From the NCBI RefSeq assembly GCF_000632225.1, contig NZ_JFYV01000024.1, positions 1 to 57,299 of the forward strand: DNA of 57,299 bases, written 5' to 3'. Source of the DNA: Sphingomonas sp. RIT328. Its GTDB lineage: Bacteria; Pseudomonadota; Alphaproteobacteria; Sphingomonadales; Sphingomonadaceae. Below the pieces are notes generated by a model that made no database searches, was not told the origin of the DNA, and worked only from the letters and a program-made list of their open reading frames with translations. Both the position numbers and the translations under genes were made by a program. Below, piece after piece: positions 9,222 through 17,550 of the stretch (the stretch's first letter is position 1; each line of letters begins with the position of its first letter).

Positions 9222-10269
9222 TGGCATCCCCGCCATGTGGATGCGCGGTGGCACGTCGAAGGGCGGGTTCTTCCTTGCCGACAACCTGCCCAGCGCCATC
9301 GACGCCCGCGACGCCTTCCTGCTGCGCGCCTTCGGTTCACCCGATCCGCGCCAGATCGACGGCATGGGCGGCGCCGACCCGCTGACCTCCAAGGTGGCGG
9401 TCGTCGCGCGGTCGAACCGGCCCGGAATCGACGTCGACTATCTGTTCCTCCAGGTCTTCGTCGACGCGGCGATCGTCACCGACAAGCAGAATTGCGGCAA
9501 TATGCTCGCCGGCGTCGGCCCGTTCGCGATCGAACGCGGCCTTGTCACCGCGTCCGACGGCGAGACGCGTGTCGCCATCCATATGGTCAATACCGGCAAG
9601 GCCGCGACCGCAGTGGTGCAGACGCCCGGTGGCGCCGTCACTTATGCAGGCACCACCGCGATCGACGGCGTCCCCGGCACGGCCGCGCCGGTGGCGTTGT
9701 CCTTCGCCGACATCGCCGGATCGAGCTGCGGCGCGCTGCTGCCCACCGGGCGACCGGTCGACGTGATCAAAGGCGTGGAAACCACGCTGATCGACAATGG
9801 GATGCCCTGCGTCGTGCTACGCGCCGCCGACGTCGGCATCACCGGCTATGAGGATCGCGACACGCTCGACGGTGACACAAGCCTGAAGGCCCGGATCGAG
9901 GCGATCCGCCTTGCCGCCGGGCCGCTGATGGACCTGGGCGACGTCAGTGCGCAATCGGTGCCGAAGATGATGCTGGTCGCCGCGCCGCGCGCCGGGGGCG
10001 CGATCTGCGTCCGCTCGTTCATTCCGCACCGCTGCCACGCCTCGATCGGCGTGCTCGGCGCGGTCAGCGTCGCCACCGCCTGCCTGGTGGCCGGCAGCCC
10101 CGCCGCGGCACTTGCGACGGTCGGCGCCGGCGCGACCAGGACGCTCGGTGTCGAGCATCCGAGCGGCATCACCCCTTGCGTGATCGAGACCGACGCCGAC
10201 GGCGTCGTCACCGGCGCCGGGATGATCCGCACCGCGCGCAAATTGTTCGACGGCACGCTCTTCGCCTGA
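9214..10269 (+). CDS. ligU: 4-oxalomesaconate tautomerase (PrpF family)
   Basis: 351 residues from ATG 9214 ([20 protein letters not shown]). It isomerises the keto and enol forms of 4-oxalomesaconate, as LigU of Sphingobium or GalD of Pseudomonas do. PrpF/DapF-like fold with two related halves: MRGGTSKGG at the N-terminus, [17 protein letters not shown] in the first half, and [20 protein letters not shown] in the second. In this family the paired Cys are not always both catalytic. It overlaps ligK by 8 bases. Related PrpF proteins act on 2-methylaconitate, but the gene context favours LigU. Confidence 0.9.
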   Translation: MSDGIPAMWMRGGTSKGGFFLADNLPSAIDARDAFLLRAFGSPDPRQIDGMGGADPLTSKVAVVARSNRPGIDVDYLFLQVFVDAAIVTDKQNCGNMLAGVGPFAIERGLVTASDGETRVAIHMVNTGKAATAVVQTPGGAVTYAGTTAIDGVPGTAAPVALSFADIAGSSCGALLPTGRPVDVIKGVETTLIDNGMPCVVLRAADVGITGYEDRDTLDGDTSLKARIEAIRLAAGPLMDLGDVSAQSVPKMMLVAAPRAGGAICVRSFIPHRCHASIGVLGAVSVATACLVAGSPAAALATVGAGATRTLGVEHPSGITPCVIETDADGVVTGAGMIRTARKLFDGTLFA

Positions 10270-10301
10270 CCGTCGCCCCAGCAGAGAAAAGTATAACGAT
10301 C

Positions 10302-11621
10302 ATGACGACGATAGGAGAGACGGAGAAGAAGGCGCGCCGCTTCGGCATCGCCGGGCAATTGTGGTTCCAGGTGCTGGTCGGCACGCTGATCGGCATCCTG
10401 CTCGGCCATTTCGCACCGGGCACCGCCGTGGCGATGAAGCCGTTCGGCGACGCCTTCATCAAGCTGATCCGGATGATGATCGGGCCGATCATCTTCGTGA
10501 CCGTGGTGCACGGCGTGGCGGGCATGAACGACATGACCGCGGTCGGCCGGGTCGCGCTCAAATCGATCCTCTATTTCGAGGCGATCACCATCCTCGCGCT
10601 GATCTTCGGCCTCGTCGCCGTCGATCTGTGGCGACCGGGCGTCGGCATGAACATCAACGCCGCCGCGATCGATACCGCATCGATCAAAAGCTACGTCGCA
10701 TCGGCGCATGACCAGTCGGTGACCGGCTATCTGATGGCGATCATCCCCACCACCTTCGCCGGCGCGCTGACCGAGGGGCACGTCCTGCAAGTGCTGTTCG
10801 TGTCGGTGCTGTTCGGCATCGCTATCGCCGCGATCGGCGAGCGCGCCAAGCCCGTGCTCGACGTGATCGAGAGCGCGTCGCAGGGCTTCTTCCGCATCAT
10901 CGGCTATATCATGTATTTCGCGCCGCTCGGCGCGTTCGGGGCGATCGCCTTTACCGTCGGCCAGTTCGGCACCGCCTCGCTGCTGTCACTGGGCGAGCTG
11001 ATCGTCGAGTTCTTCGTGGTCTGCGGCGTGTTCACCGCGACGGTACTCGGCGGTGTCGCCTGGTATTGCGGCGTCAGCCTGTGGCGGCTGCTCGGCTATA
11101 TCTGGGACGAGATCGTCATCGTCGCCGCCACGACGTCGACCGAGACGGTGCTGCCGCGACTGATCCAGAAGCTGCGCAAGCTCGGCTGCGAGGAGAGCGT
11201 CGTCGGCTTCGTCATCCCGGCGGGCTATTCGTTCAATCTCGACGGCACCTGCCTGTACCTCACCACCGTCGCGGTGTTCCTGGCGCAGGCGACCAACACG
11301 CACCTGACCGTCTGGCACGAACTCGGGCTGATCGCGGTGCTGTTGCTCACGTCCAAGGGCGCGGCGGGGATCGCCGGGGCGGCGTTCGTCGTGCTGGCGG
11401 CGACGCTCAACACGACCGGGACGATCCCGGTGGCGAGCATCGCGCTGATCCTCGGCATCCACCGCATCCTCGCCGAAGGGCTGACCTTCGTGAACCTCGT
11501 CGGCAATACCGTCGCGACGATCGTCATCGCCAAATGGGAAGGCAAGCTCGACGAGCGCACGCTCGCCGCCGCGGTCGGCACCGACGCGGCCCGGCGGCGA
11601 TGGGGCATCGCCGCCGCCTGA
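10302..11621 (+). CDS. Dicarboxylate/cation symporter, DAACS family (DctA-like)
   Basis: 439 residues from ATG 10302 (AGAGAAAAG upstream). A sodium- or proton-coupled inner-membrane carrier of the DctA/GltP fold with about eight TM segments and two re-entrant loops. Diagnostics are KLIRMMIGPIIFVTVVHGVA, the serine-rich hairpin ATTSTETVLPRLIQKLRKLG, the unwound helix VIPAGYSFNLDGTCLYLT and the C-terminal TSKGAAGIAGAAFVVLAATL. It lies 32 bases after ligU, so uptake of a pathway di- or tricarboxylate is likely; 2-pyrone-4,6-dicarboxylate is an attractive but unproven candidate. Confidence 0.9.
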   Translation: MTTIGETEKKARRFGIAGQLWFQVLVGTLIGILLGHFAPGTAVAMKPFGDAFIKLIRMMIGPIIFVTVVHGVAGMNDMTAVGRVALKSILYFEAITILALIFGLVAVDLWRPGVGMNINAAAIDTASIKSYVASAHDQSVTGYLMAIIPTTFAGALTEGHVLQVLFVSVLFGIAIAAIGERAKPVLDVIESASQGFFRIIGYIMYFAPLGAFGAIAFTVGQFGTASLLSLGELIVEFFVVCGVFTATVLGGVAWYCGVSLWRLLGYIWDEIVIVAATTSTETVLPRLIQKLRKLGCEESVVGFVIPAGYSFNLDGTCLYLTTVAVFLAQATNTHLTVWHELGLIAVLLLTSKGAAGIAGAAFVVLAATLNTTGTIPVASIALILGIHRILAEGLTFVNLVGNTVATIVIAKWEGKLDERTLAAAVGTDAARRRWGIAAA

Positions 11622-11649
11622 CCCTGCCCTGCCCCCGCCAATGACATAG

Positions 11650-11675
11650 ACCGGTCGCGCGACATCGCGACCGGT
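11650..11675. terminator. Perfect 10-bp inverted repeat between symporter and porin
   Basis: ACCGGTCGCG, a 6-base loop, then CGCGACCGGT. It starts 28 bases after the symporter stop and has no T tract. It may attenuate readthrough into the porin gene or be an operator. Confidence 0.5.
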
Positions 11676-11688
11676 GAAGGAGAGACGT

Positions 11689-13164
11689 ATGTCCGCCACC
11701 CTCGCGCTCCTGCTCGCCGCCCAGGCGATCATGCCGCAAACGACCGCCCCGACCGCGCCGCAGCGGACCGATCCGGTAGCGCCGACGAGCAATGCGCCGC
11801 CACTGACCGGCGAGGGCGAACGCGAGACGGCGCGCGATCCGGCGACCGCCTTCTCGTCGGGGCGGACCGACGCGGCGCCCGCCGAGCAGAGCGCGGCGCC
11901 ACGCGGCTTCACCCGGTGGCAGCGCGACAATGCGATCGGTAAGACGCTGCGCGGCCTCAAGGCGGACGGCGTCACGCTCGCGCTGGATGTGGTCGACAAC
12001 GTCGCGGGCAATCCGGTCGGCGGCGTCCGCCAGGGCGTGCGCGAATCGCACTGGGTCAGCGGCGCGGCCGATCTCGATCTCGACAGGCTGCTCGGCTGGT
12101 CCGACACGCGCGTCCACGTGCAGGGCGCATGGTTCACCGGCGATAGCCTCGGCCGCGACGTGATCGGCAATTCGATCAGCTTCCAGCAGACCTGGCGGCC
12201 GGTATCGGGGCCGCGCCTGACGCAGCTCAATATCGAGCATGATTTCGGCAGGCTCAACCTGATGGTCGGTCGTGCGGCCGTGAACAGCTATTTCAACAAT
12301 TCGCCGCTCAACTGCGTGTTCATGACCAACACCAGTTGCCTCACCGCTTATGGCGGGATCAGCGACATCGGCATCACCGCCTTTCCCAACTCCTCCTGGG
12401 CAGCAAAGGCGCGCTACGCGATAGATCAGCGCCGCTACGTCCAGATCGGCGTGTTCGAATACAACAATGCGCTCAATGCCACCGGCAAGGGCGGGCTCGA
12501 TTTCTCGCTCGGCAAGGGCACCGGCGTGCTGATCGCCGGCGAGGCAGGCTATCAGACGAGCTTCGCGCAGGAACGGCTGCCGCGCCGCTACAAGCTCGGT
12601 GTCTATCTCAACACCGACGGCGGCAGCAGCCTCTATTACGATCGCAACGGCGGTTCATCGGCCCTCTCCGGCCTGCCGCGTGTCGCGCTTGGCGGCAACC
12701 GCGTCGGCCTCTATGCGATGGTCGACCAGACGATCGCGCGCGCCGCCGGAGCGAGCAAGCGCAACCTCGCCGTGTTCGCGCGCGGCTATTGGAACGTCGG
12801 CAACGTCCAGCAGCTCGACTGGTTTGCCTCCGCCGGGTTCGTCAAGACCGGGACGTTCAGGGGCCAGGACAATGACACGATCGGGTTCATCGTCTCCAAC
12901 ACCCATTTCAGCGACCAGCAGATCGACTATTTGCGCGACCTGCGCGCCAAGGCGGGCGGCACCGGCGCGCCGCACCACGACGAGATCGTTGGCGAAATCA
13001 ACTACGGCTGGGCCACCGTGCCCGGTCTGCGTGTTCTGCCAAACGTACAATATGTCATCAACCCCGACCCAATTTATGCGTCCAAGCGCACGACCAACAT
13101 TCCAAGTGCCATCGTGCTGGGCGTGCGCATCGACGTCAAACTGGCGCAGCTGTTCGGCGGATGA
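11689..13164 (+). CDS. OprB-type carbohydrate-selective porin
   Basis: 491 residues from ATG 11689 with AAGGAGAG upstream. A short signal peptide (MSATLALLLAAQAIMPQ) precedes a Pro/Ala-rich linker and an OprB-like beta barrel: GVTLALDVVDNVAGN, GLDFSLGKGTGVLIAGEAGY, LGVYLNTDGG, and a C-terminal strand IVLGVRIDVKLAQLFGG. OprB homologues form outer-membrane channels for sugars and other small organic solutes. In this operon it probably admits the same acid substrate that the symporter imports. It ends the ligKU-transporter run. Confidence 0.85.
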   Translation: MSATLALLLAAQAIMPQTTAPTAPQRTDPVAPTSNAPPLTGEGERETARDPATAFSSGRTDAAPAEQSAAPRGFTRWQRDNAIGKTLRGLKADGVTLALDVVDNVAGNPVGGVRQGVRESHWVSGAADLDLDRLLGWSDTRVHVQGAWFTGDSLGRDVIGNSISFQQTWRPVSGPRLTQLNIEHDFGRLNLMVGRAAVNSYFNNSPLNCVFMTNTSCLTAYGGISDIGITAFPNSSWAAKARYAIDQRRYVQIGVFEYNNALNATGKGGLDFSLGKGTGVLIAGEAGYQTSFAQERLPRRYKLGVYLNTDGGSSLYYDRNGGSSALSGLPRVALGGNRVGLYAMVDQTIARAAGASKRNLAVFARGYWNVGNVQQLDWFASAGFVKTGTFRGQDNDTIGFIVSNTHFSDQQIDYLRDLRAKAGGTGAPHHDEIVGEINYGWATVPGLRVLPNVQYVINPDPIYASKRTTNIPSAIVLGVRIDVKLAQLFGG

Positions 13165-13303
13165 AGACATCCGTGGTTCGGTTGGCGCGGCTCGGCTTAT
13201 GAAGACAGCTTCAGGTGACGACGACGCTTGTCCGGCGCCTGCGACCCTGCGTGATTTGGTAGACGCTCGTATGGCCGCTCTGGCGGCTTCATAAGCCAGA
13301 GTT

Positions 13304-13915
13304 TCAAGACGGCTGCTGCTCGGTAAAGCCAAGCAGCAAGGTGCCAGCGAGGTCTCGCGCGGTGGACGCGAGTGCCCCGTCGGGCAATTCGCCCGCCGTC
13401 CAGAACGACAGCACCCCACGAAAGGCGAAGGCGAGTTGCCCCGGCAAACATCGTAACGCCTCTTCCCGCCGGGCCGGGATCAACCCGTCTCCCGCGCCGA
13501 GCGCGAGCGTCCAGAGCGCCGTCGAGCGCGCCCAGACCTGTCCGGGCGACGAACTGGCGGTGCCGAGCATGCCCATCACCGCGCGGTTGATCGCAGGTTC
13601 CTCCAGCATCACCGCCGCCGCCGTATCGATGGCCAGCATGACGCGCGCGGCCGTATCCGTCAGCCGCGGCGCAGCGGCGAAGCGGATTTCCATCGTGTCG
13701 ATCCGACGCTGGGAGAGCGTCTGCATGATCGCCGCCTTGCATCCGAACTGATTGAACGGAGTCGCGAAACTGACCCCGGCCTCCGCTGCGAGGTCGCGCA
13801 TCGAGAAGTCGGCCTTGCCGTCGCGGAGCAGCCGTTCGGCCGCGTCGATCACGCGCTGACGCAGCGGCTCGCCTCTGGAGCCGGGGGAAGGAGGATCGAT
13901 CTTGCTGTTCGCCAT
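13304..13915 (-). CDS. TetR/AcrR family regulator
   Basis: 203 residues. The N-terminal HTH (about 18-64) reads RQRVIDAAERLLRDGKADFS, MRDLAAEAGVSFATPFNQFG, CKAAIMQTL. The ligand domain is helical and not further classifiable. The gene is divergent from the SDR at 13966 with 50 bases between starts. That gap contains a 16-bp perfect palindrome, so it most likely represses itself and the SDR. Confidence 0.85.
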   Translation of the reverse strand: MANSKIDPPSPGSRGEPLRQRVIDAAERLLRDGKADFSMRDLAAEAGVSFATPFNQFGCKAAIMQTLSQRRIDTMEIRFAAAPRLTDTAARVMLAIDTAAAVMLEEPAINRAVMGMLGTASSSPGQVWARSTALWTLALGAGDGLIPARREEALRCLPGQLAFAFRGVLSFWTAGELPDGALASTARDLAGTLLLGFTEQQPS

Positions 13916-13923
13916 GTCCGCAT

Positions 13924-13939
13924 CTATATCATGATATAG
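13924..13939. promoter_or_regulatory. Palindromic operator for the TetR/SDR divergon
   Basis: CTATATCATGATATAG is a perfect 16-bp palindrome 9 bases from the TetR start codon and 27 from the SDR start. Size and placement are typical of a TetR dimer site; its A/T-rich character suggests overlap with the promoter -10 regions. Confidence 0.7.
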
Positions 13940-13965
13940 GTATTGTGAGTTTGCGGAGTGTAGTC

Positions 13966-14835
13966 ATGACGACCCCCACTTTTAAGACTTTCCTCATCAC
14001 CGGTGTCAGCTCCGGCCTCGGCAGGGCATTCGCCGAAGGCGCGCTGCACGCCGGCCATCGGGTGATCGGCACCGTGCGCCGGGCTGCCGATGCCGAAGCC
14101 TTTGCCGCACTCGCACCCGACCGCGCGCATCCGCTGGTGCTCGACGTGACCGACTTCGATGCCATTCCGGTAGCTGTGACGGCTGCCGAGCGACAGGTCG
14201 GCATCATCGACGTGCTGGTGAACAACGCCGGATATGGCCATGAGGGCGTGCTGGAGGAATCGTCCATCGACGATCTGCATCGGCAATTCTCGGCGAACGT
14301 GTTCGGTCCGGTCGCGATGATGAAGGCGGTGCTGCCCGGGATGCGCGAAAGGCGTCGCGGCCGCATCATCAACGTCACGTCCATGGGTGGCTTCATCACC
14401 ATGCCGGGGATCAGCTTCTACTGCGGCAGCAAGTTTGCCCTGGAGGGCATTTCGGAAGCGCTCGGCAAGGAACTAGCGAGTTTCGGCATCCGGGTGACGG
14501 CGCTCGCGCCGGGCCAGTTCCGCACCGATTGGGCCGGCCGGTCCATGGATCGCACGCCACGCACCATCGGCGATTATGACGCGGTGATGGATCCGATCCG
14601 TGCCGCGAGGCACGCCAAGAGCGGCAACCAGCCCGGCGATCCGGCAAAGGCCGCGCAGGCCCTGCTCGCACTGGTCGAGTCAGCAAATCCGCCAGTCCGG
14701 CTGTTCCTGGGCGATGACGCGCTCGACTTGGTCGAACAGAAGTTGGAGGCAATGAAGGTGGAACTCGGCGCTTGGGACACCCTCTCACGCTCGACGAGCT
14801 TCGGGTGTGATCGAGGGGCCACGCGTTCGGCTTAG
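13966..14835 (+). CDS. Short-chain dehydrogenase/reductase
   Basis: 289 residues from ATG 13966. Classical SDR: nucleotide-binding TGVSSGLGR (about 10-18), NNAGYG (about 87-92), the catalytic Ser in INVTSMGG, and YCGSK (Tyr-x3-Lys, about 151-155). Arg at the end of strand 2 (TVRR) suggests NADP(H) preference. Closest to SDR-family oxidoreductases of the YusZ/retinol-dehydrogenase-like kind; substrate unknown. Likely repressed by the divergent TetR protein through the shared palindrome. Confidence 0.85.
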   Translation: MTTPTFKTFLITGVSSGLGRAFAEGALHAGHRVIGTVRRAADAEAFAALAPDRAHPLVLDVTDFDAIPVAVTAAERQVGIIDVLVNNAGYGHEGVLEESSIDDLHRQFSANVFGPVAMMKAVLPGMRERRRGRIINVTSMGGFITMPGISFYCGSKFALEGISEALGKELASFGIRVTALAPGQFRTDWAGRSMDRTPRTIGDYDAVMDPIRAARHAKSGNQPGDPAKAAQALLALVESANPPVRLFLGDDALDLVEQKLEAMKVELGAWDTLSRSTSFGCDRGATRSA

Positions 14836-15092
14836 GGCGGCGGTGCACTTGCTGCGCGACAGCTTCGGCCCACCTGCAGACGCTCGGGTCGAGCCCCGAT
14901 GATGTGAGGGAAGCGATCTGATTTCAGGCTCCATGAGGCAATCGGTTTGGGCGAGCTGTTTGGCTGTCTGACGAACTTATGGAGCATCTGCGGCCGTTCT
15001 GTCTCGAGAGCCACCGCAAGCCCCGAATTGGCGACCGGCGGTGACCTGACCCCAGTCTTTCATCCAGCAGCAACCAGAGACCGACCGGGTGT
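14836..15092. other. Non-coding flank with possible old IS debris
   Basis: No complete gene. The + strand at about 14970-15030 reads LTDELMEHLRPFCLE-like in one frame, weakly reminiscent of the start of an IS5-type transposase. TGACCTGACCCC at 15042, continuing CTTTCATCCA, resembles the outer end of the adjacent IS3-family element and may be an alternative or earlier IS end. Confidence 0.3.
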
Positions 15093-15140
15093 TGAGGGTC
15101 CCCCGGTTTCTCATCCGGGTCGAGGGTGAGTTTCCGGCGT

Positions 15141-15975
15141 TCATTCGGCCGCGATCTTGGCCGTGGCAGCAGCATATTCTACCGGCGTCAGCCAGCCAAG
15201 CGATGTGTGAGGGCGGCTCTCGTTGTAGTCCCGCCGCCAGGCCTCGATCTTGGCCCGCGCGTCCTCCAGGGACAGGAACCAGTGCGTGTTCAGGCACTCG
15301 TCTCGCAGGCGACCGTTGAACGATTCCACGAAGGCATTGTCCGTCGGTTTGCCTGGACGGCTGAAGTCCAGCATGACGCCGTTCTCATAGGCCCATCGGT
15401 CGAGCGCCTTCGAGATGAACTCCGGCCCATTGTCCACCCGGATGGTTCGGGGCGCATCGCGGATCGACGAGATCCGCGCCATCACCTCGACTACCTGCTC
15501 ACTCTTGATGCCCTGGTCGACGTCGATCGCCAGCGCCTCGCGCGTGAACGCGTCCACCACCGTCAGCGCCCGCAGCCGCCGACCGTCGAACAGCGCGTCC
15601 GAGATAAAATCCATCGACCACATCTCGTTGGCCGCCGCAGCCGCGGGTTGCCGGTCGCGGTTGGCGGCGCTGACGTTGCGGCGAGGCTTCTTGAGCCGCA
15701 GGCTCAGTCCATCATCCCGGTAGAGCCGGTAGACCCTCTTGTGGTTCACGATCCATCCTTCCCTGCGCAGCAGAATGTAGATGCGGAAGTAGCCGTACCG
15801 CGTTCACGTCGCGGCCAGATCACGGATGCGCAGCATCAGCGGTGCCTGATCCGGCCGATGCGACACGTAGCGCACCGACGACCGGTCGACGCCTAACGCC
15901 AGGCAGCTGCGTCGCTCGTTGACGCCGTGAGACGCCTGGACGTGCGCGACGAGCTCGCGCCGTCGTCTAGGCGTC
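15141..15975 (-). pseudogene. IS3-family transposase orfB with premature stop
   Basis: The DDE integrase-core part. Reading from the slippery AAAAAAG (about 15978) gives KKALTPRRRRELVAHVQASH, the HTH region ERRSCLALGVDRSSVRY, then LRIRDLAAT followed by TGA at 15804-15806. The same frame continues TRYGYFRIYILLRREGWIVN and on through NHKRVYRLYR, WSMDFISD (first Asp), RVDNGPEF (second Asp), FVESFNGRLRDECL (Glu) and the C-terminus. Family members usually have Arg (CGA) where the TGA is, so a single C-to-T change explains it. The 3' part could start at GTG/ATG 15749 but lacks the N-terminal domain. Confidence 0.85.
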
Positions 15976-16267
15976 AGGGCTTTTTTGCCAGAACGTCCTG
16001 CAGAATATGCTTGTCCAGGCTCAGGTCCGCGACCAGCTGCTTGAGCTTGCGGTTCTCCTCCTCGAGCAGCTTCAACCGCCGCAGCTCGCCCACCCCCAAC
16101 CCGCCGTACACCTTCTTCCAACAGTAGAACGTCTGCTCCGAGATCCCCATCCGGCGGATCACCTCCGCAACCGACGTACCCGTCTCCGCCTGCTTCAGCG
16201 CGAACGCGATCTGCTCTTCCGTGTGCCTCGTCTTCTTCATGTCCAGCTCCTCGCCCGCAGGCTTCAA
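15974..16267 (-). CDS. IS3-family transposase orfA
   Basis: 97 residues, possibly 88 from the internal Met (MKKTRHTEEQIAFALKQAE). HTH_Tnp_1: EEQIAFALKQAETG, SVAEVIRRMGISEQTFYCWK, then a leucine-zipper helix LRRLKLLEEENRKLKQLVAD. It ends in LAKKP across an A6G run, where -1 frameshifting would normally join it to orfB. Confidence 0.85.
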   Translation of the reverse strand: MKPAGEELDMKKTRHTEEQIAFALKQAETGTSVAEVIRRMGISEQTFYCWKKVYGGLGVGELRRLKLLEEENRKLKQLVADLSLDKHILQDVLAKKP

Positions 16268-16318
16268 AGGGCCGGAAAACTCTCACTCAACATGGATGAA
16301 AAAACAGGGGGGACGTCA

Positions 16319-16687
16319 AGCGGCACGCCGACATTTCTTTAGCCCGTATGCATGATGTTCTTGAGCGCCTCTTTGCCGGACATTGCGTCGCACGCTTGTG
16401 GCATCGTTATCTTCTGCCAAGCGACGTCAGCAAGGTACGCACAAAGTGGCTGGACAGCTGCAGCGGCATGCAGACCAGCTCGGGGCGATCGGCACTTACC
16501 CCGCCAAATTTCAAACCGCGCGCGATGTCGTGATGCACTGGGATGGTTGGTCGGTAAAAGCGCCCGATCTTGCGGCCTGACCAAAATCCAGTCATCGGGG
16601 TCCGACCGTCACCTTCTCGAAAACGGCCACTCATTCAGGCATAGGTGGTGCCACCCGGCGATTATGCGTGGCACCCAATAAAGAGCG
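16319..16687. repeat. Intergenic stretch with diverged repeat copy 4
   Basis: A diverged two-box repeat: GACCAAAATCCAGTCATCGG at 16579 and GGCCACTCATTCAGG at 16625-16639. The remaining 260 bases hold short ORFs without recognisable motifs. Confidence 0.4.
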
Positions 16688-17452
16688 CTATGCGGCCACT
16701 TCCCTCGCGACTTGAGCTGCACTGATACCCTCAAGCGCAAGGCCATAGGCGGTGCCTTCCTCAACCAGGCGACGGAGCCGATGGGTGAGCGCCATGCGGG
16801 TGTAGCGGCCGGTCAGCGGCGGCAAGGCAGCGATACCGTCGGCGATCTCATGCGCGCGGGCGAGCAGGCGGTCGGCCGGGACGATCTCGTTGACGGCGCC
16901 GTATTCCTTGGCTGTCTGCGCATCAAGAATCTGCCGCGTCAGCAGGAAGTAGCGACCACGTACCGAACCGATCACATGCGGCCACAGGATGTGAACGCCG
17001 TCGCCGGGTACGATGCCGAAGTCGAAATGCGGCTTATCCTGAAAAACGGTGTCGGGGGTGACCAGGACGATGTTGGCAAGCAGCGCATATTCGCTGTGGA
17101 GCAGCACCGGGCCGTTCAGTGCGGCGATCATCGGCACCTCGATATCGAGGATGTTCGACAGCACCTTGCGCCCCTCGCGCAGGATCTTATCGTACCCCTG
17201 CGGCGTGAAGAAGTCGAAGCCGTCCGGCTCGATCGCATCCATGAAGGCATTGCCTGATCCGGTCAGGATCACCGCGCGGGTATCCCGGTCCTCGCCGATC
17301 TGGTGGAACAGCTCCACGAACTGCTCATGAGTGTGCCCATTGAAGACGAGCTTGCCGCCATCGGTGTGCAGCGCGACTTCCAGCACACCGTTGTCCTTCC
17401 GGGTCAGGTGGGCATTCGGAAAGGCATCGCGATAGGTGTCGAACTTGGCCAT
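16688..17452 (-). CDS. Crotonase-fold hydrolase, 6-oxocamphor hydrolase-like
   Basis: 254 residues from ATG 17452 (AGGA 12 bases upstream). Enoyl-CoA hydratase fold: AVILTGSGNAF, an oxyanion-hole region around IAALNGPV, and a long conserved block FQDKPHFDFGIVPGDGVH then WPHVIGSVRGRYFLLT. Residues His119, His142 and Asp151 fall where Rhodococcus 6-oxocamphor hydrolase has His122, His145 and Asp154, with a constant offset of 3. That enzyme cleaves C-C bonds of beta-diketones rather than hydrating enoyl-CoA. Ring cleavage of a cyclic beta-diketone is the best guess. It follows the LysR gene on the same strand (gap about 100 bases). Confidence 0.78.
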   Translation of the reverse strand: MAKFDTYRDAFPNAHLTRKDNGVLEVALHTDGGKLVFNGHTHEQFVELFHQIGEDRDTRAVILTGSGNAFMDAIEPDGFDFFTPQGYDKILREGRKVLSNILDIEVPMIAALNGPVLLHSEYALLANIVLVTPDTVFQDKPHFDFGIVPGDGVHILWPHVIGSVRGRYFLLTRQILDAQTAKEYGAVNEIVPADRLLARAHEIADGIAALPPLTGRYTRMALTHRLRRLVEEGTAYGLALEGISAAQVAREVAA

Positions 17453-17550
17453 GGTGCTGATCCTTGATCCTGGCGCGACCGGGTTGGTCGGCATGACGAT
17501 CAGCTAGGCCAACGAGCGCGGAAGCGGACGACGGCGTGTGGCGATAAGGC

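Larger units (their letters stand above)
15093..16318 (-). mobile_element. IS3-family insertion sequence (IS407-like), inactivated
   Basis: About 1.23 kb. Imperfect terminal inverted repeats: the left end starts TGAGGGTCCCCCGGTTTC and the right end, read inward, TGACGTCCCCCCTGTTTT; both continue through TCATCC and GTGAG/GAGAG-TTTCCGG for about 45 bases. It encodes orfA and orfB with an A6G slippery string at their junction. With these ends no direct duplication is visible. Using the alternative left end at 15042, GCGG occurs on both sides (15038-15041 and 16320-16323). orfB has an in-frame stop, so the copy is probably dead. Confidence 0.85.

Noticed and set aside
10986..12257. 423-codon minus-strand ORF across the symporter/porin boundary
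   Set aside because: Overlaps two well-supported genes on the other strand and shows no recognisable domain.
16339..16584. Overlapping ORFs of 60-110 codons between the IS and the crotonase gene
   Set aside because: No frame shows a family motif, SD or convincing codon use; part overlaps a diverged repeat copy.
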